Below are positions 1-8,823 of a stretch of DNA of 64,000 bases, piece by piece. The stretch spans positions 1-64,000 of the forward strand of contig NZ_FIZY01000029.1 of NCBI RefSeq assembly GCF_900060185.1, written 5' to 3'. How positions within the stretch are numbered: position 1 is the first letter of the stretch; each line of letters opens with the position of its first letter. The notes below the pieces were generated by a model, which worked only from the letters and a program-made list of their open reading frames with translations, had not been told where the DNA came from and did not search any database. This DNA comes from Grimontia marina (GTDB lineage Bacteria; Pseudomonadota; Gammaproteobacteria; Enterobacterales; Vibrionaceae). The translations under genes were made by a program, and so were the position numbers.

Positions 1-1770
1 GGTATTCCCCGACGCGTGATAGCCTGTGGTGGCATACGCCTCCAGACTACGCAGATCCAGGGTATGGTCACCACTCATCAGTGGCTCTTCCTCTGACGCG
101 GTCAACGCCACGTATTCCGACCAGTTACTGACCCCGTCACTGTCTGCATCCTGCCCCGTATCGGCCACCATCAGGTCACTGCCCAATGCCGCTTCAACCC
201 CATCAGGAATGCCATCACCGTCGCTGTCAGCACGGCACGCATTACTCGGGGCCTGTGTACCGCTCACGCCCAGCTCATCGCCGTCGCTCAGCCCGTCACC
301 GTCCGTATCTGCTAACGTACTGTCGGTACACATCGCCAGTTCATGCCGGTCCGGGATACCGTCTCCGTCTGTGTCCGCCAGTGCCTCAGCCGGGCTCAGC
401 AGACCGTCCGCCGACAACAACGCATCAAACTCGCCACTCGCCACGTTCTCCACCCAGCGGCCCTTCGCGCGGCTGAAGTCGTAGTACGCCAATAAATCTG
501 CTTCACCCGCCACCGGTGGCGTCAGCATGTAACCCTGCACCTCACTGTCGCTCAGTGCACGGCCCCACACCTGAACATCGTCTACCTGCCCGTTGATGAA
601 AAAAGCACCGCCAAATGAATTGTTCATTGCGCCGATAAACATAGAGCGGGAGGATTTTCCTTTGAAACGAACATTTGATTTGTTGAAAACATTTATTCCA
701 TTCAGGTAACCAGAAAGTGTCTTAGAATCCTTGTCATAGGTAACACTCACATGGTTCCAGATGACCAATGGATCGAACTTATCTTGAGAGGAGAACTCGA
801 TGTTCCTACCAACACCCGCTATTAATTTACTTCCATCTCGGCCAACGTAAAATCTATGATCGCCCCCATCTCTAGAGCCAGTAAGCTGGTATTCTCCATC
901 ATATTCATGGTGCATCACCCAATACATTAGCGTCATGGAAGACTCGCTATCTGCATGGAAACCTGTTAATGCATAAGCATCCATGTCCCTTAATTCCAGA
1001 ACACGGTCGCCATTTACAATGTCTAAATCATTCGTATTAGATTTCGCGTATTCAAACCAGTTACTTTTACCATTCGAATTGGAGTCTTCCCAAGAGTCAG
1101 CCAATAAAACATCGCTTGAATTGGTAAATTCATAACCATCAGAAATTCCATCCCCATCAGTATCGAAGAGGCAAGGATTAAACCCATTCTCTATTTCAAG
1201 ACCATCGGAGAGCCCATCGTTGTCTGAGTCGTAATTATCAACACTGTTACACCCTCCAATTTCTTGAAAGTCATATAGCCCGTCATTATCTTTATCACTG
1301 AATGAAAACTCGTAGATATCAGACTCAATACTGTTATCAAGATCACTATATCCAACCACCCTCCACTTCACTGCGTTTTTATTTCTAAGGGTTAGATATT
1401 CCGAGGAAACTAAGATCTCATTACTAGTTATACCTGAGCTATATTTAACGAAATTTTCCTCATCACTAATGTAGATATCAAAAAACTTCACTCCATTAGG
1501 TCGTGACCATTTCAATCTAACTGAATCCGATGCTATTTCCTCATTCATCGCTGGACTAAGTATATCTATCCGCTCGTAGAGAATTTCATTGTCTGAAGCA
1601 CCAGCGAGAATAATATTGCCTGCTCCATCGTATATATAGTTAGAAACAGGATCGCTATTTTCCTTTATGGTAATTAGCCTACCCAGATCATCATATTCAA
1701 ATGAGTAAGTCGAAGCACTTAACTTTCCCACAAAGAACATCAAAAACAGTAGCAATGAAACTAATCTCAT
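1..1770 (-). CDS. Secreted RHS/YD-repeat, LamG and thrombospondin-type-3 repeat protein (C-terminus cut by window)
   Basis: The reading frame is open for 590 codons from the ATG at 1770 to the window edge, so the C-terminus is missing. Residues 1-20 form a signal peptide (MRLVSLLLFLMFFVGKLSAS). Next come a YD/RHS-type repeat (YDDLGRL, YDGAGN), a fibronectin-III-like stretch, and calcium-binding type-3 repeats (DKDNDG, DSDNDGLSDG, DTDGDGISDG). A LamG/concanavalin-like domain follows at about residues 230-400 (FYVGRDGSK, WNHVSVTYD, GYLNG, VDDVQVWGRALSD), then more DxDGDG repeats (DTDGDGIPD, DTDGDGLSDG, DSDGDGIPDG). The last visible residues (LDLRSLEAYATTGYHA) match the start of the first LamG unit (LELRDMDAYALTGFHA), so a second LamG unit probably follows. 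I infer a large exported adhesin or polysaccharide-binding surface protein. The substrate is unknown. Confidence 0.8.
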   Translation of the reverse strand, partial: MRLVSLLLFLMFFVGKLSASTYSFEYDDLGRLITIKENSDPVSNYIYDGAGNIILAGASDNEILYERIDILSPAMNEEIASDSVRLKWSRPNGVKFFDIYISDEENFVKYSSGITSNEILVSSEYLTLRNKNAVKWRVVGYSDLDNSIESDIYEFSFSDKDNDGLYDFQEIGGCNSVDNYDSDNDGLSDGLEIENGFNPCLFDTDGDGISDGYEFTNSSDVLLADSWEDSNSNGKSNWFEYAKSNTNDLDIVNGDRVLELRDMDAYALTGFHADSESSMTLMYWVMHHEYDGEYQLTGSRDGGDHRFYVGRDGSKLIAGVGRNIEFSSQDKFDPLVIWNHVSVTYDKDSKTLSGYLNGINVFNKSNVRFKGKSSRSMFIGAMNNSFGGAFFINGQVDDVQVWGRALSDSEVQGYMLTPPVAGEADLLAYYDFSRAKGRWVENVASGEFDALLSADGLLSPAEALADTDGDGIPDRHELAMCTDSTLADTDGDGLSDGDELGVSGTQAPSNACRADSDGDGIPDGVEAALGSDLMVADTGQDADSDGVSNWSEYVALTASEEEPLMSGDHTLDLRSLEAYATTGYHASGNT

Positions 1771-2077
1771 AATTCATCAGCGGTTGATATTGATGCCCCA
1801 ATGTTAACCACCAATGAATAACTTTGTAATCATTGATATACGACTTATTTGACAGCGGTCTTTTATTCTATTTTATGATACAGAATTAAGGATAGTGATC
1901 TGGTTGAAAGCCCAAGCTTCACATCATGAAAATATATAGGATATTATTAAAATTGTTTTATAATAGGAATATTAAGATAAAGAAATCAAATGGAGCCTTA
2001 TAAACGCCAGATTGCAATTAACTCCTGATTGTTCGTCAAATGCAATTACATTACCACTATTACAATTACCCATTTAC
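1771..2077. other. AT-rich intergenic region
   Basis: Noncoding gap of 307 bp between the start of the secreted repeat protein and the end of the J-domain gene, both on the minus strand. It should hold the promoter of the secreted protein. I found no clear operator, terminator hairpin or small gene in it. Confidence 0.4.
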
Positions 2078-4867
2078 CTAATCCCTAAACCCTAACACCT
2101 TTCTCATATTAATCTCCCTTCTCGCCACCACTTTTCTGTCCCAACCTCCGCGGGAATATAGATCGTTGAGTCCATTAGCCGTCAGGTAGTGAGTGATAAC
2201 ATTGATGAAAGCCAGGAAGACTGAACGGAATATCATCGCTGCCAGTAGGGTAAAAATGCTGTAAAAAAGGTATTTCTTTCGGTTGCCCTTGGTGATGATG
2301 GGGCGTGAAACCTGCCAAGCAAGAAGACTGTGGGTGATAAAAAGAAAGATAATCATAACACCTAACGTTTCCTCAGAGACTTCCAAACCCCTCATCACAG
2401 TCATTGGAAAAACAAACACCCAAGCAGCGAAGAAGACAAAAGAAAGGAACTTGAGTTTGGTTTTGCTGAAGGTTGCTGCCTTTTCTCCTTTCTCTGAGAT
2501 GTCTTTCTCCAGCTTCTGGTGATACATTTCGTCAAGATACTTAACGGCCACGTCCGTGGTGTCCTGTTGAAGTTCGGTTTGTTTTTGGCGCCTGTCTGCC
2601 AAAGCTTTGAGCGAAGCCATGTTATATCCATCCCCTTCCAAGCCCAAATGAAGTTGGGTAAGAAGAATGCACATGGGATAGTGAAAGTCTTTCGCCTCAT
2701 CTTCCGGTGAATGCTCTTCAAACTCTTCCGGTGGTGCAAACCATTCTCGGTTGTTGGTAATCATGGCGTGAAGAAACTCTGGCTTCATATAGTGATAGGT
2801 TTCTTTTACGAGCCCTTTTTCTTCTTTTAAGCGCATCAGTGATTGCTGTTGCCAGTCCACAACCAAATGGAACTGAGGGTTTGAATCCACATTCGCCGCC
2901 ACTAAATTCCAGAAAACGACCGCCTCATCAAAATGTTCTTTTTCTAGCAGACGGGAAAGTGCCATAGTGGCGCAAAAATCCCGCGCTTTGGCCTTTTCCA
3001 TCAGTACTTCTGGCTTTTCTTTTTCAACCAGAAGCGATACCTGCCTGTCGACTACAAGCCGATAAATAAACTGGTCAGGGTATTTCGAAAATGACTCAAC
3101 ACTTTCTGGCAAGTACTCATCTGGCCTAGCTGCAAACAGTAGGATCAGGGAAATCGGCCCTTCTTGCTGAGCCTCCGGTAATGTTGGCAGAGCATCAACA
3201 ATTGACTGCTTTGGCAAACCTCCTGTGCCGAGGTGTGAAACAAAGAATAACGTCCAATCAAATACACTTTCGAAAGGGCTGTTCTGCCAGACACTGCTCA
3301 ATGCATAACTTGGGTTAGCGCTTCGATAGAAGCAAAGAGAGTCTATGTAAAACGGATAAATGGAACCCTCTCGGATTTCATCAATCACCAGCACTTCAGC
3401 TTGTTCCAACTGTCGATACCAGCTGTCTGGCAACAGTGGATGACGGCGAACACATTCAAGCCAATCTTCTTTTGACAGTGAGCTCAGTTCTTCCATCGTC
3501 AACGCTTCCTGAGAAAAGAAAGCGTCGGTTTCGTAGTGGGCGAGTTTTTGTTGAAGTGTTTCTGAGCCACCTTGTTTTTGCATCTCTTCCTGCAAGCATT
3601 TCAACACCAAGGTCATCGCGACGCGTTCGCTTTGCGTTTCGGCCAAGCTGAGGGTTTCGATAAGCTCTTGCCTCAATGAGGACATCCAAGCCCAACTGCC
3701 AGAATGTGCAGCCCAAATCGCTTTCACAATCAGCGCTGTTCGTCCTTCTGCACCGACAAAATCCAGACGATGGCTTATTGCGCCATTGTTATGACTAACT
3801 AATTGACCGTATAGCCAGTTGAACATCAGCTCTTCAGAACTACTTTCCGGCGCTGGGAAGAGTTGACGCTCATTTCGCCAATAGACAGGCGGCAGCGGAT
3901 TCCACCGTTGGCGCAGACAAGCGAGGCTCATCGCCAACAGCTTGTCATGCTTCAATGCTGCGGAATATTGCAGTTCCGCAGCTTCTGCGCATGCATCAAG
4001 AGAGAGTAACTTCTCAGTGACCGAATCTATCGCTTTTTCGTTACCAGTGAGGTTGGCGGTTCCAGCCACAGTTTCCCACTGAGCAACCGTTAAGTTTTCA
4101 GCGGGCAGTTGAATAAGTTCAGTAACCAAAGCATCTGAAACTACTGAGGATTTAATTTTTAGCGCCACCAGCGATTTAAGTACACTGATTTTCACATTGA
4201 GAAGATCAGGTAGTACAAAGGTCAGTGATTGCTGGAGATGGTACTCCAGAGCATCTAATTGCCCTCGGGCCAGCGCGATGTGAAGAGGACGCAGGAAGCT
4301 AAGAATAGCGCGTTGCTCCGGCGCGCTAAACTCAACTAATTCATCTAAGCTGACTGAGAGCGGTAGCTCGCGCCATTCATCCAGAAATTCACCCAGTTCA
4401 ACCTGTTGTTGCTCCCCGTTGAGTAACAAATTCCAGCTTAATCCATTCCAAAGCACATCAATGATGGAAGGTGGGAGCCACCGGTTTGCCAGCACCACAG
4501 TGATCGCGTCGTCGGAAATTTTTTGCTGCTCATCGATTTGGAGCATCTGGCTGGTTTCTGTCCAGGCTTTCCAGTTCGCCAGAACCATGCGCTTTGTAGG
4601 GTCCTGAAGCAATTGGTTAAACGCTTCAGTGTGCGGATGTACCTCAGCAGGCTCTTTGGCTTCGGCAGTTTGTACCTGTTCCTGTTGCGCACTTTCTTCA
4701 GCGCCGTTTTTAAGCCATTGAAGAATATTCTCATAGGCTTCACGAACCAGCTTGAATCCCTCCGGATCCTCTTCTGGATGGTGTTGGCGAAGTTTAACGC
4801 GATAGGCTTTTTTGATGATTGACTCGTCAGCGGTCTGCTCAAGGTTCAGCACTTCCCACATATTCAT
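2078..4867 (-). CDS. J-domain membrane protein, DjlB/DjlC-like
   Basis: The 929-residue protein starts with a J domain (residues 1-55: MWEVLNLEQTADESIIKKAY, then HHPEEDPEGFKLVREAYE). The usual HPD tripeptide reads HPE. A long helical, tetratricopeptide-like cytoplasmic region of about 700 residues follows. Near the C-terminus there are about three hydrophobic segments (FLSFVFFAAWVFVFPMTV, LGVMIIFLFITHSLLAW, YLFYSIFTLLAAMIF), so the protein is probably anchored in the inner membrane by its C-terminus. It overlaps the upstream DUF1266 gene by 4 bp (ATGA), so the two are translationally coupled. E. coli pairs DUF1266 proteins (YbeU/YbeR) with DjlB/DjlC co-chaperones of HscC in the same way. No hscC gene is present here, so the Hsp70 partner is unknown. 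Confidence 0.75.
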   Translation of the reverse strand: MNMWEVLNLEQTADESIIKKAYRVKLRQHHPEEDPEGFKLVREAYENILQWLKNGAEESAQQEQVQTAEAKEPAEVHPHTEAFNQLLQDPTKRMVLANWKAWTETSQMLQIDEQQKISDDAITVVLANRWLPPSIIDVLWNGLSWNLLLNGEQQQVELGEFLDEWRELPLSVSLDELVEFSAPEQRAILSFLRPLHIALARGQLDALEYHLQQSLTFVLPDLLNVKISVLKSLVALKIKSSVVSDALVTELIQLPAENLTVAQWETVAGTANLTGNEKAIDSVTEKLLSLDACAEAAELQYSAALKHDKLLAMSLACLRQRWNPLPPVYWRNERQLFPAPESSSEELMFNWLYGQLVSHNNGAISHRLDFVGAEGRTALIVKAIWAAHSGSWAWMSSLRQELIETLSLAETQSERVAMTLVLKCLQEEMQKQGGSETLQQKLAHYETDAFFSQEALTMEELSSLSKEDWLECVRRHPLLPDSWYRQLEQAEVLVIDEIREGSIYPFYIDSLCFYRSANPSYALSSVWQNSPFESVFDWTLFFVSHLGTGGLPKQSIVDALPTLPEAQQEGPISLILLFAARPDEYLPESVESFSKYPDQFIYRLVVDRQVSLLVEKEKPEVLMEKAKARDFCATMALSRLLEKEHFDEAVVFWNLVAANVDSNPQFHLVVDWQQQSLMRLKEEKGLVKETYHYMKPEFLHAMITNNREWFAPPEEFEEHSPEDEAKDFHYPMCILLTQLHLGLEGDGYNMASLKALADRRQKQTELQQDTTDVAVKYLDEMYHQKLEKDISEKGEKAATFSKTKLKFLSFVFFAAWVFVFPMTVMRGLEVSEETLGVMIIFLFITHSLLAWQVSRPIITKGNRKKYLFYSIFTLLAAMIFRSVFLAFINVITHYLTANGLNDLYSRGGWDRKVVARREINMRKVLGFRD

Positions 4868-5676
4868 GCGTTTGCCTCCCCCTCTTCATCGCTCAAAATA
4901 GCTCTCAGCGATTCTGGTTGACGAATGTTAGGCAGTTCCACGTTCCAATCCAGCGCTGGGATAGGGCAGTCTGTGTCTTCTTCTAAACATTGATAGAAGC
5001 TACTGAACCCAACATAGAAACCGTTGTTGAGTAGGTAACTTATATTGTCACTGTCTTCGTCCTGGTCGTTCATATACTCCCAGTAATTACGACCAAAAAC
5101 GAAACTCTGGGTATATTGCTCCCAACTGGAGAAGTGCGCTTGAATTTGTCGGCTGAAGTAATTGAGCAAGAAAGCAAATTCTTCCTGCGTGACTTTGCCA
5201 GCACAGAAGCCCGCACGTGTCAGAAAAGAACCCCTGCAAAAATCCCAGCCTTTGAATCCCGCCACACCAACGTGACGATATGCCGCATCCAGATAACTCA
5301 TCTCAGCCTTTGCCACAGGATTTTGCACACGATCGATTCGTTGCTGCCACTCATTGGCGCTCATGCAGGCACGGCGCCCAAATTCACCCGCCCAGACATC
5401 ACCATGCACCTCGGCCATTGCCAAGCGGTGTATCATTTCATGCCATTCGCGGCGGGTATCAATTCCCCACCAGTCGATAAAATTCTTACCCCACTCTACT
5501 GGGTCATCCAGGTCACGTTTTAATGTGGGCAAATCGTAGTCATAATCGCCACGGTTATAACTTATTTGTGGCGAGGTTATCGCCAACCACCATTGGCAAT
5601 GTGGGAGGGAGGGGTCAAAGTTATTGGAAGTATGCGCCGTCATCCTGAACCTGCTTTTCTGAATCGCTTCATGCAA
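4864..5676 (-). CDS. DUF1266 domain protein, YbeU/YbeR-like
   Basis: This 270-residue protein has no signal peptide. The C-terminal two thirds match DUF1266: an AYRHVGVAGFKGWDFCRGSF segment, AGKVTQEEFAFLLNYFSRQI, SWEQYTQSFVFGRNYWEY, and a final region rich in acidic and aromatic residues. The N-terminal part (WWGIDTRREWHEMIHRLAMA) is the segment that precedes the domain in YbeR/YbeU. It is the first gene of a two-gene unit with the J-domain protein, overlapping it by 4 bp. Conserved pairing suggests that the two act together, perhaps as client and co-chaperone. No biochemical function is known for the family. Confidence 0.75.
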   Translation of the reverse strand: MHEAIQKSRFRMTAHTSNNFDPSLPHCQWWLAITSPQISYNRGDYDYDLPTLKRDLDDPVEWGKNFIDWWGIDTRREWHEMIHRLAMAEVHGDVWAGEFGRRACMSANEWQQRIDRVQNPVAKAEMSYLDAAYRHVGVAGFKGWDFCRGSFLTRAGFCAGKVTQEEFAFLLNYFSRQIQAHFSSWEQYTQSFVFGRNYWEYMNDQDEDSDNISYLLNNGFYVGFSSFYQCLEEDTDCPIPALDWNVELPNIRQPESLRAILSDEEGEANA

Positions 5677-5789
5677 TTAGAACAATATTTCATCAGATTA
5701 GGATGACGGTTTGAGGTGCCAAAGTGTAGAGAGGTTGATCAGGTTATTAGACTTTAAACCGCTTTAATCATCTAAATCCTGCTGGTGTC

Positions 5790-6425
5790 TCACCAAAGTC
5801 CCGCTTTCTTAATCTCGTTATAAGCAGACATCACTTCATCCGGGATCGACTGCTCAATCTGGTAGCCTTGTGCTGGATAATCTTTAATTCGTTCGAAGTC
5901 ACTTACCGTCGCTTCAACAACATGATCAAACGTCAGATCAATATTGGGATATTCCAAAAACGGGATAGGAGGGGAAGTGCAAACAACACTTTGAACTTCA
6001 TCTGGCCACTGCTTTAGGAACGTTGCGTAAGCTCTCCGTTCCATAAAAGGTTTCTGCACGAGAATAAAACGATGAAACCTCAGCCCTTTCTGTTCTAGAA
6101 GGGAGTGTGACAGCGTCACGTTCTCACCCGTATTGGTGGCTTCTTTCTCCAGAAGTATTGCCCTGTGAGGAACCCCTTCATCGAGCAGGATTTCAGCGAA
6201 CGTCTCCGCTTCCGATTTCTCGAAAACTTCTTCAGTGAACCTGCCTTTTCCGCCAGAGACCAATACATAAGGCGCCAAACCTCGGCGGTAAAGTTCAGCT
6301 GCATATTCAGCGACTCGTACATCGTTGCTGCACAATACAAACAGGCAGTCTGCGGGCGTAACTTCATGCCCCATAAGGTGGAAATTCCAGATGGTTTCAA
6401 TATGTTTATAAAGGCGTGCAGGCAT
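5790..6425 (-). CDS. YdcF/SanA-like DUF218 family protein
   Basis: The protein has 211 residues from the ATG at 6425. A TTG codon 12 codons upstream is possible but its ribosome-binding site is too close. DUF218 features are clear: CLFVLCSNDVRVAEYAAELY, then LVSGGKGRF, SEAETFAEILLDEGVP, ILLEKEATNTGENV and FILVQKPFMERRAYATF. These match the SGG, E-A-T-NT-EN and K-P-x-ME-RRA signatures of the YdcF branch. There is no transmembrane segment, unlike SanA and ElyC, so this is a cytoplasmic YdcF-type protein. E. coli YdcF binds S-adenosylmethionine, but its role is unknown. The gene stands alone on the minus strand. Confidence 0.75.
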   Translation of the reverse strand: MPARLYKHIETIWNFHLMGHEVTPADCLFVLCSNDVRVAEYAAELYRRGLAPYVLVSGGKGRFTEEVFEKSEAETFAEILLDEGVPHRAILLEKEATNTGENVTLSHSLLEQKGLRFHRFILVQKPFMERRAYATFLKQWPDEVQSVVCTSPPIPFLEYPNIDLTFDHVVEATVSDFERIKDYPAQGYQIEQSIPDEVMSAYNEIKKAGLW

Positions 6426-6525
6426 GTTTAGTATTCCCGATTGGTTTTGTATAGTTACCAATACTCCTAACGCCTTTTCATTTCAAAGCAATGACACGCA
6501 TTTTCTGAAATTCAGTAGAAGTTGA

Positions 6526-7878
6526 TTAGTTAGCCACCACTTTTGCAGACTCAAACTCGGCTTCCCATGCAAACGGAGCAAACAGTTCAGGCAAATCAAT
6601 ACTCACACCTAAGCGCGCTGCAAGCAGGTACAAACCACCAATTTTCCGGTGAAGGAAAAGTGCATCTACAGGTGGTGTGTGCCAATACCCTTGCTCGGTG
6701 CTGAGTGCCATGCCGGCATCATGAATGCGCTTGGCAAGATCGCTGCGACCGAAATCATAGGGCCCGTTATGGCGCAGAGGCTCACAGGCCGTCATCACCA
6801 GATTCACCACTGCGCCTTTTTGTTCAGGGAAGATATGTTCGCTGAAAAAGCCGATTTGGGACATGGCGTCCGCCCCCCCTTCCCTGTCGTTGTGCATCGC
6901 TGACGTCAGCAACTTCTGGTAGCCTTGGCTTATCGTGTCTGAATACAAACGGGTTGCGCCAAAATCCAACAATACAATTTTTCCGGTTTCTCGCTGATAC
7001 AGATAATTGGCAAAGTTGGGATCTGTCTGAACACGTTGGAAGTCGAACACTTCGCGGAACAACAAGGTAAACAGATTGGAAACCAGCTCGGTTTTCTGCG
7101 CATCAGGCAAGTCACCGAGATTTTCAATCTGTTCGCCCTGCTCATAGCTCATGGTCAAGATCGACGACGTGGTCAGCGCATTATTGATTGAAGGCACGAC
7201 GAATCGATTATCACCTTTCAACAGCTCACCAAACACCTTGGCATGTTCTGCTTCCAGTTGATAATCCGCTTCGGCATAAAGTTGTTTTTTGGCTTCTTCA
7301 AGCAGGCTTTTGTAATCGACTTCTTTAGGCACTAGCCCTGTCAGGCGAAGCAGTGTGACGACATTGTCGACATCGCTGCTGATGCTTTTCTTCACACCAG
7401 GGTACTGCACCTTCACCGCCCGCTCCGAACCATCGTCGTCATAAGCGAAGTGCACCTGACCAATTGACGCTGCGGCGATAGGCTTAAATTTGAAGGAAAG
7501 GAAATGTTTCTGCCAGTCACTGCCCCATTCACTGGCTAGGACTTCAGCAAGTTGCTTGGCGGGCATTGGCGCGGCGTCAGAGCGCAGTCGGGCGAGGATA
7601 TCTGTGAGTTCTTTGGGTAGGGCATCACCAGTATCCATACTCAATAGTTGACCAACTTTCATTGCCGCTCCCCGAAGCTGGGCAAGTTGGTCGGTAATAT
7701 TGGAAATGTTCTTCGGGGTCAGCAACAGATCCTTCGCTTTGGGGCGCTTGCCTGCAATCAATTGCTTGGCACCTTCTGCCGCCATGTTGGTCGCTACTTT
7801 GGTGATCACAGAGCCAAACATACCGACTCTGCTCATTCGATTGCTAGGCACCTTTTTACCGTCGTCGTACTCAGCCAC
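6526..7878 (-). CDS. AarF/ABC1/UbiB family kinase-like protein
   Basis: This 450-residue atypical kinase carries all ABC1 hallmarks. There is a KxGQ motif (AAMKVGQLLSMD), the alanine-rich loop with AAASIGQVHFA, the VKVQYPGV lysine strand, a catalytic segment QTDPNFANYLY and the metal-binding LLDFGATRLY. It lacks the C-terminal membrane helices of UbiB, so it is a soluble paralogue rather than UbiB itself. I chose the GTG at 7878, which has AAGGA about 9 bases upstream, over an ATG 23 codons earlier that lies next to a terminator. Family members act on coenzyme Q or lipid metabolism through ATP binding. The role here is not known. Confidence 0.8.
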   Translation of the reverse strand: MAEYDDGKKVPSNRMSRVGMFGSVITKVATNMAAEGAKQLIAGKRPKAKDLLLTPKNISNITDQLAQLRGAAMKVGQLLSMDTGDALPKELTDILARLRSDAAPMPAKQLAEVLASEWGSDWQKHFLSFKFKPIAAASIGQVHFAYDDDGSERAVKVQYPGVKKSISSDVDNVVTLLRLTGLVPKEVDYKSLLEEAKKQLYAEADYQLEAEHAKVFGELLKGDNRFVVPSINNALTTSSILTMSYEQGEQIENLGDLPDAQKTELVSNLFTLLFREVFDFQRVQTDPNFANYLYQRETGKIVLLDFGATRLYSDTISQGYQKLLTSAMHNDREGGADAMSQIGFFSEHIFPEQKGAVVNLVMTACEPLRHNGPYDFGRSDLAKRIHDAGMALSTEQGYWHTPPVDALFLHRKIGGLYLLAARLGVSIDLPELFAPFAWEAEFESAKVVAN

Positions 7879-7960
7879 GATGTGTGTCCTTTTTGTTGTT
7901 TTCCCTAAAACCAGTACGAACCGAACAGAGAATCGTTCACCGAGCATATACCTAGGTACA

Positions 7961-7990
7961 AAAAAACCGCGCTCGTGGGCGCGGTTTTTC
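7961..7990 (-). terminator. Rho-independent terminator of the phnA-like gene
   Basis: A GC-rich hairpin (AAACCGCGC / GCGCGGTTT around a short loop) is flanked by A and T runs, so it could work in both directions. It lies 15 bp past the stop of the PhnA-like gene and upstream of the AarF-like start. Confidence 0.8.
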
Positions 7991-8004
7991 GGGGAAGCGA
8001 GGGC

Positions 8005-8340
8005 TTATACCTTCTTCACGAACTCAGACTTCAGCTTCATTGCGCCGATGCCATCGATTTTACAATCGATATCGTGGTCGCTGTCAACCAGACGGATGTT
8101 TTTCACTTTGGTACCCACTTTAACAACCAGTGACGATCCTTTCACTTTCAGGTCTTTGATCACAGTCACCGTGTCGCCGTCCTGAAGAACATTGCCGTTA
8201 GAGTCTTTAATTACCTTCGTCTCTTCTGTATCAGCAGATGCATCCTGAGACCACTCGTGACCACACTCAGGGCATACATACAGAGTGCCGTCTTCGTAGG
8301 TGTATTCAGAGTTACATTGCGGGCAATTTGGTAAAGACAT
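8005..8340 (-). CDS. yjdM: PhnA/YjdM zinc-ribbon protein
   Basis: The 111-residue protein has an N-terminal zinc ribbon with two CxxC pairs (CPQC, CPEC) and a C-terminal PhnA domain of SH3-like beta strands ([52 protein letters not shown]). Length and layout match E. coli YjdM, historically called PhnA. Despite that name, the family is not required for phosphonate use and its function is unsettled. It is a single gene with its own terminator and an upstream noncoding region shared with the divergent chemoreceptor gene. Confidence 0.9.
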   Translation of the reverse strand: MSLPNCPQCNSEYTYEDGTLYVCPECGHEWSQDASADTEETKVIKDSNGNVLQDGDTVTVIKDLKVKGSSLVVKVGTKVKNIRLVDSDHDIDCKIDGIGAMKLKSEFVKKV

Positions 8341-8823
8341 TGATTGATCACCTCGGTAAGGATGGAGAATACCAGCTGGACTATATCGTCAGTCCGATTG
8401 GTACAAAGAGGCGCTAGTCTAAACGAAACCCCCAGCTTCGCATACAGCGAAAAGTAATAAGCACACACTTTTTCTAAACTTAAGATTATTTAGCACACGA
8501 CCTACAACACCCAGACACAAATCGAGCCACATTAACACCCACATCTTCGTAACCGACCAAACAACTCTCTTACATTTAAATGCACTGGATCACATTTCTG
8601 GAAAATGTTAATTCGTCACAATAAATTCATTACAACTATGAATCTACAATCGTTAGGGCTACAGCCCTTTGTCTGCCTAGCCAGACAGCACACCCTGCCT
8701 TTCTGATAACATAAATGCAATACATTGAGTATTTTTATCGGCCATAAAATATAAAATCAGTTGCTAATATGAATCTGTAACAAAGCCCTTCATTTTAATT
8801 AGTTAGGTCTTAGGGAGATAAAC
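8341..8823. other. Divergent intergenic region, PhnA-like gene / chemoreceptor
   Basis: This 483-bp noncoding stretch must carry the promoters of the flanking divergent genes. I see two short hairpins near 8656-8690 (GGGCT/AGCCC and GTCTG/CAGAC), but no T-tract, operator or convincing small gene. Confidence 0.4.

Noticed and set aside
26-484. Plus-strand frames of 152 and 96 codons
   Set aside because: They are antisense to the repeat-rich secreted protein (1-1770, minus), whose DxDGDG codons create open frames on the other strand. They have no family features.
2401-4842. Several frames of 60-134 codons on both strands inside the J-domain gene
   Set aside because: They overlap a clearly coding 929-codon frame, and have no ribosome-binding sites or recognisable domains.
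8700-8760. Sequence resembling a sigma-28 promoter for the chemoreceptor
   Set aside because: A GCCGATAA-like -10 exists only on the minus strand, and no TAAA element lies at the required spacing, so I do not annotate it.
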